Shown here piece by piece: positions 43,665 through 52,444 of a DNA stretch of 64,000 nt (positions within the stretch are counted from its first letter, which is position 1; each line of letters begins with the position of its first letter). The notes beneath the pieces are model-generated. The model was not told where the DNA came from. It did not search any database and saw only the letters and a program-made list of their open reading frames with translations. A program made the position numbers and the translations under genes. Origin of the DNA: Methylobacterium aquaticum (lineage in GTDB: Bacteria; Pseudomonadota; Alphaproteobacteria; Rhizobiales; Beijerinckiaceae); contig NZ_CP043627.1 of assembly GCF_016804325.1 (NCBI RefSeq), positions 1,126,001-1,190,000 on the forward strand. Reading direction: 5' to 3'.

Positions 43665-44475
43665 GGGGCGGGCCTCCTGGGGTAAGAACGACGGGTCTCG
43701 GGCTTGGCCGGGCGGGTCGCCGCGGGCGTCCAGCGCCGCTCGCCGGCATCACCCGTGCGCTGCAGGTCCATCTGGAAGGCGTAGCGGTCCGGCCGGTAGA
43801 GCGCGTGCAGGTGCTCGACGCCGCGGCCGTCGGGATCGAACACCACGCGGGTCAGGTCGATCAGGGCCGAACCGACTTCGAGGTCGAGGGCGGCTGCCAC
43901 TTCGGGGCCGGCGAGCGTCGCACCGATCGCCTGCGTCGCCCGGTCGGCGGTGACGCCGGAGCGCTCCATCAGCTCGAGGAGCGGCGTCGCCGCGAGATCG
44001 GCTTCCGAATAGGACAGGCCGACCCGCTCGGGGACATGGGTGGTGAGGTAGGAGAAGGGCTGGCCGTCGATCAGGCGCACGCGCACCGAGCGCTGCACCC
44101 GCTCGCCGGGCTCCAGCAGCAGCGCCTCGGCGATGGCGGCGGGTGCTGCGACATACTCGAAGGACAGGAGCCGCACGCCGGTGGCCCGCCCCATGGCGAT
44201 CAGGCCCGAGAGCAGGTTCGGCAGGTCGCCGACCACCGGCCGGGGCCGGCCGGCCCCTGCACGAAGGTGCCCGAGCCGGGCCTGCGCCGCACCAGCCCCT
44301 CGCCGGCGAGCAGGTCGAGGGCGCGCCGCACGGTGACCCGCGCCAGGCCGTGCTCGGTGGCGAGCGCCGGCTCGCCCGGCAACCGCGCGCCGGGCGGCAG
44401 CCTCCCGCTGGTGATCTGATCGCGCAGCAGCAGGTAGAGCCGGCGCGCCTTGTGCGGTTCGATGGCGGAGGTCAC
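43661..44475 (-). CDS. GntR family regulator (HutC/FarR type, UTRA domain), frameshifted
   Basis: About 271 aa when repaired. The N-terminal winged HTH reads RLYLLLRDQITSGRLPPGARLPGE, ATEHGLARVTVRRALDLL and GLVRRRPGSGTFVQG. The C-terminal UTRA effector domain has LSFEYVAAPAAIAEALLL, ERVQRSVRVRLIDGQPFSYLTTHVPE and LTRVVFDPDGRGVEHLHALYRPDRY, as in HutC-type regulators sensing small organic ligands. The frame breaks at a C4 run (44254-44257); five C gives VQGAGRPRPVVGDLPNLL. Start is GTG at 44475. As first gene of the livKHMGF-mmgE operon it is the probable ligand-responsive repressor of the catabolic region. Confidence 0.87.
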
Positions 44476-44667
44476 GGGGCCGTCCTTGGCTCGCGGCTTG
44501 CTTCGAAGCTGCCCGGAGCCGCCCGCGGTCGTCCGCCGGCGCTCACCTGTCCGATTATGCAGACAGGTTGCTGTCCGTCAATTGGGACAGGTTGGTTGCG
44601 CTAACAGGAATTTTTCGGGCGGGCGGGGGGCATCCGGCGTCGGCGGAGCGGCCTTCCATTCCCTCGA

Positions 44668-44803
44668 CGTCATTCCGGGGCCGCGCAGCGGAGCCCGGAA
44701 TCCATGAATTCCGGTTTTGGAGAACGAAGCGGGACGCTCCTCGCTTGATCCTGTCCCATCCGCGGTTCCGGATCCCGGGCTCCGCTGCGCGGCTCCGAAA
44801 TGA
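44668..44803. repeat. Palindromic intergenic repeat, family D
   Basis: 136-bp copy with ends ACGTCATTCCGGGGCCGC and GCGGCTCCGAAATGAC and inner GAGCCCGGAATCCATGAA / GGATCCCGGGCTCC. It lies in the 385-bp gap between the glycosyltransferase stop and the GntR start; no gene is seen there. Confidence 0.75.
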
Positions 44804-44860
44804 CCCTGTACGGGGATGAGCGGAGCGATCATCCTGCTCTGCCCCATCAAGCAAGCGTCT

Positions 44861-45811
44861 TCATCGCGTCGGCACCCACGGCCGCGACAGCGCATACAGC
44901 CGGTGCCCGAACCCCCACGTCCGCAGGAAGCGCCTGGCGTAGCGCATGGGATCGTCGGCGAGGCGGCAATGCCGGCGCAAGATGTCGCGCGCGGCGTCCG
45001 CCTCGCCGATGTCGAGGAGCTGGCGGGCGTATTCGAGCATCAGGAAGTTGCGGTAGCGGCCGGCGGAGCGGACGAGGTGGGGCGGCACCGTGCCGTGGCG
45101 CAGGCGGGCGGTGAGCGTCCGGTCGAAGGGCGGCGGCAGCGGGCGCCGGCGCGACTGGTGGGCGAGCACGCTGGTCGGGTGGCCGTCGCGGTAGACGGCG
45201 GTCGGCTCGGCGACGTAGCGGAACGGCCCCTCGAAGGCGAGGCGGCACCAGGTGTCGGTGTCCTCGCCCATCACGGCGCCGACCGGGAAGAGCCCGGCGC
45301 GGATCAGGGCGCTGCGCGCCACCAGCACGCTGCTGGAATGCACGGCGTAGGGGTAGGTCGCGAGCAGGAACGCGAACACGTCGTCGACCCGCTGGTCGGG
45401 GATGTCGGCCTTCATCACCGGCGCGGCGCGGCTGGCGAGCAGGTGGTTGGCGAAGACCGCGACCGCATCCCCCTTCGAGGCCGCCGCCAGGAGGTTCTCG
45501 AGGTGCCGCCCAGCCCAGAGGTCGTCGGCGTCGAGGAAGGCGATCCAGTCGGCGCGCGCCGCGGCGACGCCCCGGTTGCGCGCCGCGGCGCTGCCGGCAT
45601 TGGCCTGGCGGATCAGGCGGATGCGGGGATCGGTGAAGGCCGCGACGACCTCGCCGCCGCCATCCTGCGAGCCGTCGTCGACGACGATCAGCTCGAACGC
45701 CGCGAAGGTCTGCCGGAGCACCGCCTCGACGGTCTGCCCGATCACGTCCGCCTTTCCGTAGAGCGGGACGACGATGGAGACGGCGGGGTCAGAGGCGAGG
45801 AGAGACACCAT
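44861..45811 (-). CDS. Family 2 glycosyltransferase
   Basis: 316-aa cytoplasmic or membrane-associated glycosyltransferase with a GT-A fold. Typical GT2 motifs: SIVVPLYGKADVIGQTVEAVL at the N-terminus, IVVDDGSQDGG (nucleotide-binding Asp), NAGSAAARNRGVAAARADW and the DXD-type metal motif FLDADDLW. Beyond residue 200, GEDTDTWCRLAF supplies the likely ED catalytic region. Start MVSLLASDPAVS at 45811 is preferred, but an upstream start at 45907 would add 32 residues. No neighbouring polysaccharide genes, so the acceptor is unknown. Confidence 0.88.
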   Translation of the reverse strand: MVSLLASDPAVSIVVPLYGKADVIGQTVEAVLRQTFAAFELIVVDDGSQDGGGEVVAAFTDPRIRLIRQANAGSAAARNRGVAAARADWIAFLDADDLWAGRHLENLLAAASKGDAVAVFANHLLASRAAPVMKADIPDQRVDDVFAFLLATYPYAVHSSSVLVARSALIRAGLFPVGAVMGEDTDTWCRLAFEGPFRYVAEPTAVYRDGHPTSVLAHQSRRRPLPPPFDRTLTARLRHGTVPPHLVRSAGRYRNFLMLEYARQLLDIGEADAARDILRRHCRLADDPMRYARRFLRTWGFGHRLYALSRPWVPTR

Positions 45812-46050
45812 GTCGGGGATCCCGGGCGTTGTGGGCGTCGCGTCGAGCCGCACCGGGTCCTTGAGTAGCAGGCGCCCTCCCGCCGGAGAGCCGCGCCTTC
45901 CGGCCATCGTCCCCCGGCCGGAGGGCGCAAGGGGTTACGGCCAAGGGATTACACGGTCTCCGGTTGATGAGTTCGCCTTAAGCATTGGCTTGGCGGTTTT
46001 GGGGATCCAGTGGAGGTTTGTGTGCGAACGGACGACGCCGGTATCGCTCG

Positions 46051-46419
46051 TCCACCCGCCTGTATCCGCCGGTGGCTCGGCCAGGTGCTGGCGCAGCCGA
46101 TCGAGGACTTCCGGGGTCAGGATGCTGGGGGCGGCCCCGTCATCGCGACGCCGGTCATCCAGGGCCTCGGGTTCCTCGGCGTTGTAGCGCTCGCAGAGGC
46201 GACGCACCCAGCCCTCGCTGCAGGCCGTGGCCGCCGCAGCGTCAGCCAGCTGTGGCCTTTGGCCAGGAGCCAGATCGCCTGGATTTGACGGGCGGTGCGC
46301 CCCTCACGGCAGGCCGTGAAGCGCTTCTCCAACTCCGACACGCTCAAGCGTGCGACGAGGCCAGGCATTGGCAGCTTCCGTGACAGACAGCGCGTGCTCT
46401 CGGCCCGGATAACCGCCAT
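46051..46419 (-). pseudogene. IS630-family transposase remnant (N-terminal HTH part)
   Basis: Two frames together spell an IS630-type transposase N-terminus. The first frame gives ARLSVSELEKRFTACREG, RTARQIQAIWLLAKGHS. After a missing base near 46222-46226 the second gives ADAAAATACSEGWVRRLCERYN, then EALDDRRRDDGAAP and LTPEVLDRLRQHLAEPPADTGGW. The similarity stops near 46051, before the DDE catalytic domain, so the element is truncated. No terminal inverted repeats were identified. Confidence 0.72.
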
Positions 46420-46539
46420 CGGTTCAGCGCTGAGGTTAATCGCTAAACTGTCTCAATCAATCTGAGGCTGCATCAAGGCCTGTTTGAGTGGGACGATCTG
46501 ACCAAAGCTGAAAGGGATCATGGCATATCTATCCTCCCA

Positions 46540-46552
46540 CCTCAGGATGAGG
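46540..46552. repeat. Half copy of repeat family C
   Basis: A lone CCTCAGGATGAGG block in the gap before crtC, identical to the ends of the elements at 6574 and 22848. It is bracketed by an 11-bp inverted pair, GCCTGTTTGAG (46478-46488) and CTCAAACAGGC (46604-46614). Confidence 0.55.
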
Positions 46553-46655
46553 CTGGAGGATAAGGCGATCCTGCCTTGCTCAAACCATTTATGGAAAATT
46601 CTGCTCAAACAGGCTCTCAGGGGCGTCCGCCAAACCAAGGGGGGATCAGTGAGGA

Positions 46656-47515
46656 CTACTTGGTTTCTTGCGGGCGGGGCATGCGGAAGGGCAGCATGAA
46701 CCGCACCAGCGGGTGGGTGAGCCGGTCGAGATCGAGCGATTCGTGGACCGGCCGCACCGCCTCGCCGCAGATCCGCGCCGAGAGCAGCGAGCGCGAGTAG
46801 AACGGCGCGTCCTCGAAGCGTCGCAGCACGGCTGCCCGGCCGTCGTCGCTGCGGGTGGCGCGCGGCAGGCGCCAGAGCGTGCGCGGCAGCACGGCCGGGA
46901 TCGGTGGCGCGATCGGGCGCGGGGTGCCGTCGGGGTCGAAGCGCAGGGACAGGTCCTGGCGGCTGCCGTCGCGCCGCTCGACGTCGTAGAGGATCGCCGC
47001 GCCGTGCTCGAGCGTCGAACGCGACCAGGTCCAGCTCCTGAACGAGTGTTCCAGCGGCACGTCGCCCTCGTTGGTGTCGAAATAGGCGTGGCCGCTCCAG
47101 TTCAGCGAGGGCCTGTCGAACGCAACCTCGACCCGCGAGGAGGGGGCGAGCGGCCACCAGCGGTGGTGCCCGTCCGAATCGAGGGTGAAGGGGGCGGGCG
47201 TGAACCCGCCGGGCCGGACCCGGATCGTGCCGGAGAGCCGACGGGCAGGGGGGTCGTCACCTCGTCGACCCGGATCGTCAGGGTGGTGCCGTCCCAGTCG
47301 AGCGAGCTCGGGCCGATGGCGAGCGAAGTCGCGGTCCGGCTCACGTGGCGCCGGCTGCGCTCGGTCATCGCCCAGGCCTTGGGCTTGCCGTAGAGCACCA
47401 CGTTGACGGCGGAATGGTTGATCGGGTCGCCGCGCCCGCTCCAGGCGTAGTAGGGCGAGAAGACACTGCCCAGGAACGCGATGACGGTCAGGCCGTGCTC
47501 GCCGTCGTCGCTCAC
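46656..47515 (-). CDS. crtC: Carotenoid 1,2-hydratase CrtC, frameshifted
   Basis: Adds water across the C1-C2 bond of neurosporene/lycopene in spheroidene or spirilloxanthin synthesis. Homology includes LTVIAFLGSVFSPYYAWSGRGDP and NVVLYGKPKAWAMTERS at the N-terminus, and after the break HHRWWPLAPSSRVEVAFDRPSLNWSGHAYFDTNEGDVPLE with LYDVERRDG, all typical of CrtC. The frame changes at a G6 run (47248-47253); one more base gives TTPPARRLSGTIRV. The GTG at 47515 overlaps the crtD stop by 4 nt. A PGGYAWWYVDAV motif conserved in the family is encoded in frame upstream of that GTG, so the true start may lie further up. Confidence 0.88.
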
Positions 47516-49034
47516 CGCGTCGACGTACCACCAGGCATAGCCACCCGGCGCGACCGGGATATCGAAGCGAGGTCCTGCAACACGCTCGCGGCTGCCAGCC
47601 GGCCCGATTGCGCCGCCATCGGCACGCCCGGCCCCGGATGGACGCTGCCCCCGCGAGATACAGGCCCGGCAGCCGCGTGCGCGCCCCCGGACGGCGGAAC
47701 GACGCCATCCAGCCGTGCGAGGCCCGGCCGTAGAGCGCCCCGCCCGTCGCCGGAAACAGCCGCTCGAACTCCGCCGGCCCGGTGACCGTCCGCGCCGTCT
47801 CGCTGATCGTCAGGCCGCAGGCGGAGAGCCGCCGGCTCATCGTGTCGTGGCATCGGGCGATCTCCTCAGGGCGCAAGGCGGCGCCGGTGGCCGGCGCGTT
47901 GACGAGGCAGAGCAGGGCTTCCGGAGCGGCGGACGGCATGCCGTCGTCGCCTCGATCCTGCGCGCAGACATAGACGGTGGGATCGCGCGGCAGGCGGCCA
48001 GCGCGGAGGTCGGCGAACTCGGCGGCGTAGTCGGGCGAGAAGAAGACGTTGTGGCGCACGAGGTCGAACCCGGCCGGCCGGCCCGCCACCGCGAAGGTCA
48101 CGGCCGAGAGCGAACGGTCACGGGCCGGCACCGGATCGACCGCCCGGGCAGGGCCCGATCCGAACATCCCGTCGGCGAGGGCCGCCACGTCGGGATTCGC
48201 CACCACCCGGGTCGCCGGCAGCCGTTCGCCGGTCGCGAGCGTGACGCCGGTCACCCGTCCTCCCTCGACCGCGATGCCGGTCGCTTTCGTGCCGTAGCGC
48301 AGGATCGCCCCGCGCTCCGCGGCAAGGGCCGCGACGGCGGAAGCAAGCCGCGACAGCCCGCCCGATACGGTCCAGACGCCCTCCATCTCGACATGGGCGA
48401 CCAGCATCAGGGTCGCAGGCGCCGAAAACGGCGAGGAGCCGCAATAGGTGGCGTAGCGGCCGAACAGCTGGCGCAGGCGCGGATCGTGAAAGTATTCGCC
48501 GAGCGCCGACCACAGGGTGGTGAAGGGCTGGATCCGCATCAGCCCACCCAAGCCCCGCGGACCGGCCCGGACCGCGAGGTCGGCGGGTCCCGGCCGCTGG
48601 CCGCGGATGAACGGTTCCTCGAGCGTGCGGTAGATCTCGCCTGCCCGGGCGCGGAAGCGCCGGAAGCCTTCCGCCTCGCGCGGTCCCGCGAAATCGGCGA
48701 TGGCCGCCGCGGAGCGCTCCGAATCGGCGAAGAGATCGAGGCGCTCAGGCCCGCTCCAGGCGTGGCGGGCGAGGATCTCGGCGGGGGTGAGGGCGATCCG
48801 GGCGCCGAGATCCGCGCCGCACTCCGAAAAGATCTCCTCGAAGACCCAGCGCATGGTGAAGACGGTGGGACCGGCCTCGACCTCCCGCGACCCGGCCGGG
48901 ATCCGGCGCATCTTGCCGCCGGGGTGCGCGGCTGTCTCGACCAGCGTCACCGGCAGTCCGGCGGCGGCGAGCTTCAGCGCGGCGACGAGCCCGCCGATTC
49001 CCGCCCCGATCACCACCACCCGTTCGTCGGCCAC
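47512..49034 (-). CDS. crtD: Hydroxycarotenoid 3,4-desaturase CrtD, frameshifted
   Basis: CrtI-family FAD desaturase introducing the C3-C4 double bond into 1-hydroxycarotenoids. The N-terminal dinucleotide-binding motif is VVVIGAGIGGLVAALKLAAAG, followed by ETAAHPGGKMRRI and AGPTVFTMRWVFEEIF. The C-terminal signature is GLYLAGGSVHPGPGVPMAAQSGRLAA once one base is added to the C5 run at 47648-47652; as given, the frame runs on into a chimera with crtC. Start is GTG at 49034 with GGGAGA upstream. It is the first gene after the PpsR-type palindrome and is co-transcribed with crtC. Confidence 0.9.
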
Positions 49035-49055
49035 GCCGTTGATCTCCCACCGCAA

Positions 49056-49079
49056 CAGTGTCAATCTAAGTTGACACTG
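49056..49079. promoter_or_regulatory. PpsR/CrtJ operator between crtD and crtE
   Basis: Perfect palindrome with 9-bp arms CAGTGTCAA and TTGACACTG separated by six bases; it contains TGT-N12-ACA (49059-49076), the known consensus of the photosynthesis repressor PpsR/CrtJ. It lies between the divergent crtDC and crtE genes, 22 nt from the crtD start and 39 nt from the crtE start, so it could control both directions with oxygen and light. Confidence 0.8.
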
Positions 49080-49117
49080 TGAAATGTTCAAACGAAATGA
49101 CACGCGGGAGAGACGCC

Positions 49118-50025
49118 ATGGAACTCCTCACGGACGGCCTCGCGAATGGTCTGATGGATGACGGCCGGCGCATCGAGCGCGCCCTCGACGTGGCCGTGTC
49201 CTACGCGGAGGCACCCGGCGCGCCGCCGCGCCTGGCGGAGGCGATCCGCTACGCCGTGTTCCCGGGCGGGCACCGCATCCGGCCGCGGCTCTGCCTCGCG
49301 GTGGCGCGGGCCTGCGGCGACGACGATCCGGCGACGGCGGACGCGGCGGCGGCCGCGATCGAACTCCTGCACTGCGCCTCGCTGGTCCATGACGACCTGC
49401 CGTGCTTCGACGACGCGGCGTTGCGGCGCCAGAAGCCGACGGTCCACGTCGCCTATGGCGAGCCGGTGGCGCTCCTCACCGGCGACGCCCTGATCGTGCT
49501 GGCCTTCGAGACCCTGGCCCGGGTACGGCGCGCAGGCCCATGCGCCTCGCAGCGCTTGTCGGGCTGGTGGCGCGCGCGGTGGGCTCGCCCACCGGCATCG
49601 TGGCGGGACAGGCCTGGGAATCCGAGCCGCAGGTCGGCCTCTCGGTCTACCAGCAGGCCAAGACCGGCGCGCTCTTCGCCGCCGCGACCGTGACGGGCGC
49701 CGCCGCCGCCGGGGCCGAGCCGATGGGCTGGCGGCTGCTGGGCGAATATCTCGGCGAGGCCTATCAGGTCGCCGACGACCTGCGCGACGTCGCCTGCCGG
49801 CAGGAGGAGGTCGGCAAGCCGGTCGGCCGCGACGTGACCCTCGGGCGGCCGAACGCGGCGGCCCTGCTCGGCATGGACGGGGCGCTTCGCCGCCTCTCCG
49901 ACCTCGCCCACGAGGCGATGGCGGTGATCCCCGATTGCCCCGGCGTCGCGGTGTTGCGGGAGGAGATCCTGGCCCAGACCCGGCTGTTCCTGCCGGCGCG
50001 GCTGGCGCAGAGCCTGGTGGCTTGA
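49118..50025 (+). CDS. crtE: Geranylgeranyl diphosphate synthase CrtE, frameshifted
   Basis: Makes C20 GGPP for carotenoids and the bacteriochlorophyll tail. The first Asp-rich motif is in CASLVHDDLPCFDDAALRR and the second in GEAYQVADDLRDVA, with the FPGGHRIRPRLCLAVA, LLTGDALIVLAFE and QQAKTGALF segments also typical of trans-prenyl synthases. The frame breaks at a G3 run (49521-49523); one more base gives ETLARGTARRPMRLAALVGL. Repaired length is about 302 aa, normal for CrtE. ATG at 49118 is preceded by GGGAG. First gene of the crtEF-bchCXYZ-puf series. Confidence 0.9.
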
Positions 50026-50076
50026 GGCGATGACCGGGGTGGCTCGCGCGCCATGCGGGGCGCTACGCCTCCGAAC

Positions 50077-50242
50077 CCTCCCCCCTCTGCGGGGGAGGGT
50101 GGCCCGCGGAGCGGGCCGGGAGAGGGGACGCCGCTTCCGGATAACACTGAACCGTTCTGACGAGCGCCACCTCGATCAGCGTCGCGCTGCCCCTCTCCCG
50201 CCCGGCATCCGCCGGGCACCCTCCCCCGCAGAGGGGGGAGGG
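50077..50242. repeat. Palindromic intergenic repeat, family F
   Basis: Inverted repeat with ends CCCTCCCCCCTCTGCGGGGG and CCCCCGCAGAGGGGGGAGGG, and inner arms GGGAGAGGGG / CCCCTCTCCC. It fills the gap between crtE and crtF. Its last bases (GGGGGGAGGG) lie 2 nt from the crtF ATG, so the repeat supplies the purine-rich ribosome-binding site. Confidence 0.8.
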
Positions 50243-50244
50243 TC

Positions 50245-51423
50245 ATGAGGCCCGAACCTCACGCCCTTCCAGCCACCTCGGTCGCGCCACCCCTCTGGCG
50301 CGACCGCCTCCTCGCCTGGCGCCACCGCCTGATCGCCAGCCCGCGCTTCCAGCGTTTCGCCGCCGCGTTCCCGCTCACTCGGCCGATCGCCCGGCGCAAT
50401 GCCCGGGCGCTGTTCGATCTCTGCGCCGGCTTCGTCTACGCGCAGGTGCTTGCGGCGTGCCTGCGCCTCGACCTGTTCCGGATCCTCGCCGACGGGCCGC
50501 TCGCCCCCGACGAACTCGCCCGCCGCCTCGACCTGCCGCCCGACCGGACGCTCTGCCTCCTGCGCGCCGCCGCCTCTCTCGGCCTCCTGACGCATTTGCG
50601 CGACGGGCGCTTCGCCCTCGGCGATCTCGGCGCGGCGCTCCTCGGCAACCCCTCCGTCGCCGCGATGGTCGCGCATCATGCCATGCTCTACGACGACCTG
50701 CGCGATCCCGTGGCGCTGCTCCGCGGCACGCACGCACCGACCCGGCTCTCGGGCTACTGGGCCTATGCCGGGTCCGACGACCCGGCCGGCGTCGATGCGG
50801 CTTCGGTCGAATCCTACAGCGCCCTGATGGGCGCCTCGCAGGCGCTGGTCGCCCGCGACATCCTCGAGGCGTATCCGCTCGATCCTCACGCGCATCTGCT
50901 CGATGTCGGCGGCGGGGAGGGCGCCTTCGCGGTCGAGGCGGCGCGCAGCGCTCCCCACCTGCACGTTACGCTGTTCGATCTGCCGCCGGTCGCCGCCCGG
51001 GCCGAACGGCGCTTTGCCGCCGAGGGGCTGGCGGGGCGCATGACCGCCCGCGGAGGCAGCTTCCATGACGGGCTACTGCCCGGCGCCGACGCGGTGTCGC
51101 TGGTGCGCGTGATCCACGACCACGACGACGGGCCTGCCCTCGCTCTCCTGAAGGCAGCCCGCGCGGCGCTCCGTCCTGGCGGGACGCTCCTGCTCGCCGA
51201 GCCGATGGCCGGCACCCCCGGCGCCGAGCCGGTCGGCGACGCCTATTTCGGGTTTTACCTCCTCGCCATGGGCAGCGGCCGGCCGCGAACCGCGACCGAA
51301 CTCACCGGGATGCTGGCGGCGGCCGGATTCGCGCGGGTGCGCGAGTGCCGGACCCGGCGCCCGATGCTGGTCCGCCTGCTCGTCGCCACGGCCCCCTCGG
51401 AGCCATCCGCCGTAAAAGTGTAA
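50245..51423 (+). CDS. crtF: Demethylspheroidene/hydroxyneurosporene O-methyltransferase CrtF
   Basis: SAM-dependent O-methyltransferase acting on 1-hydroxycarotenoids, 392 aa. The N-terminal dimerisation region contains RNARALFDLCAGFVYAQVLAACLRLDLFRILADGPL. Residues about 150-190 contain the conserved LSGYWAYA and YSALMGASQALVARDIL. The SAM motif is HLLDVGGGEGAFAVEAA, followed by LFDLPPVAARAE and ALRPGGTLLLAEPM. It sits in the canonical order crtE-crtF-bchC. The ATG is 2 nt after repeat F. Confidence 0.92.
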   Translation: MRPEPHALPATSVAPPLWRDRLLAWRHRLIASPRFQRFAAAFPLTRPIARRNARALFDLCAGFVYAQVLAACLRLDLFRILADGPLAPDELARRLDLPPDRTLCLLRAAASLGLLTHLRDGRFALGDLGAALLGNPSVAAMVAHHAMLYDDLRDPVALLRGTHAPTRLSGYWAYAGSDDPAGVDAASVESYSALMGASQALVARDILEAYPLDPHAHLLDVGGGEGAFAVEAARSAPHLHVTLFDLPPVAARAERRFAAEGLAGRMTARGGSFHDGLLPGADAVSLVRVIHDHDDGPALALLKAARAALRPGGTLLLAEPMAGTPGAEPVGDAYFGFYLLAMGSGRPRTATELTGMLAAAGFARVRECRTRRPMLVRLLVATAPSEPSAVKV

Positions 51424-51436
51424 AGTAAACTTGACG
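51419..51436. promoter_or_regulatory. Imperfect PpsR/CrtJ-like site before bchC
   Basis: TGT-N12-ACG, one base from the PpsR consensus TGT-N12-ACA, 76 nt upstream of the bchC ATG and overlapping the last codons of crtF. Rhodobacter bchC promoters carry PpsR/CrtJ sites in the same position, which supports the assignment; the match itself is weak. Confidence 0.4.
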
Positions 51437-51511
51437 CGGATAGCCGTCCATCTAAGATGACGATTGCCGCCCAGAACGGCAGTTCTCGCGAACAGGGGAG
51501 GGCCGTACCGC

Positions 51512-52444
51512 ATGCACGCGCAGGCCGTGATCCTCGACCGTCCCGAACGGCTCGGCCTCGCCGACCTCGCTCTCGACGCGCCCGGCCCCACCGACGCGAC
51601 CGTGGAGGTCTCCTGGAGCGGCATCAGCACCGGCACCGAGCGCCTGCTCTGGTCGGGGCGGATGCCGGACTTCCCCGGCATGGGCTACCCGCTGGTCCCG
51701 GGCTACGAATCGGTCGGTGTCGTCGTCGAGGCCGGCCCGGAATCCGGCCGCCGCGTCGGCGAGACGGTGTTCGTGCCGGGCGCCCGCTGCTTCGGGCCGG
51801 TCCGCGGGCTGTTCGGCGGCGCGGCCTCGCTCCTCGTCTCCAAGGGTCACCGGCTGCGGCCGATTCCCGAGTCGCTGGGCGAACGCGGCATCCTGCTGGC
51901 CCTCGCCGCCACCGCACGCCACGCGCTTCGAGGCAGCGCCGCGGAAGGGCGTCAGCTCGTCGTCGGGCACGGGGTGCTCGGCCGGCTCCTCGCCCGCCTG
52001 ATGCGGGCATCCAGCCTCGATCCGGTGGTGTGGGAGCGCGATCCCGCCCGCCGCGGCAGCGAAGACTACCCGGTGATCGACCCGAGCCAGGACGACACCC
52101 GATACGCCCGCATCATCGATGCGAGCGGCGATGCCGGCCTTCTCGACACCCTGATCACCCGGCTCCAGCCCGGCGGCGAGGTGGTGCTGGCGGGCTTCTA
52201 CGAGGCGCCGCTCTCCTTCGCCTTCCCGCCGGCCTTCCTGCGCGAGGCGCGCCTCCGCGTCGCGGCGCAGTGGCAGCCGCACGACCTCGACGCGGTGGCG
52301 GCGCTCGCCGGCACCGGCGCCCTGTCCCTCGACCGCCTCGTCACCCATCGCCGCCCGGCCGCGGATGCGCCTGACGCCTACCGCAAAGCCTTCGGCGATC
52401 CCGATTGCCTGAAGATGATCCTCGATTGGAGAGCCCAGCCATGA
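51512..52444 (+). CDS. bchC: 3-Hydroxyethyl bacteriochlorophyllide a dehydrogenase BchC
   Basis: Oxidises the C3 1-hydroxyethyl to an acetyl group in bacteriochlorophyll a synthesis. 310 aa, MDR superfamily. Segments typical of BchC: AVILDRPERLGLADLAL, SWSGISTGTERLLWSGRMPDFPGMGYPLVPGYE (in order), FVPGARCFGPVRGLFGGAA, and the C-terminal RRPAADAPDAYRKAFGDPDCLKMILDW. ATG at 51512 is preceded by GGGGAGGG. Its stop overlaps the bchX start by 4 nt. Confidence 0.94.
   Translation: MHAQAVILDRPERLGLADLALDAPGPTDATVEVSWSGISTGTERLLWSGRMPDFPGMGYPLVPGYESVGVVVEAGPESGRRVGETVFVPGARCFGPVRGLFGGAASLLVSKGHRLRPIPESLGERGILLALAATARHALRGSAAEGRQLVVGHGVLGRLLARLMRASSLDPVVWERDPARRGSEDYPVIDPSQDDTRYARIIDASGDAGLLDTLITRLQPGGEVVLAGFYEAPLSFAFPPAFLREARLRVAAQWQPHDLDAVAALAGTGALSLDRLVTHRRPAADAPDAYRKAFGDPDCLKMILDWRAQP

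Noticed and set aside
41572..43752. 726-aa open frame ending in LivH
   Set aside because: The N-terminal 430 residues are a shadow of livK; real LivH starts at 42444.
46656..49103. 815-aa open frame across crtD and crtC
   Set aside because: It is a chimera caused by missing bases in crtD and crtC: the first half is CrtD, the middle is out of frame, and the last third is CrtC.
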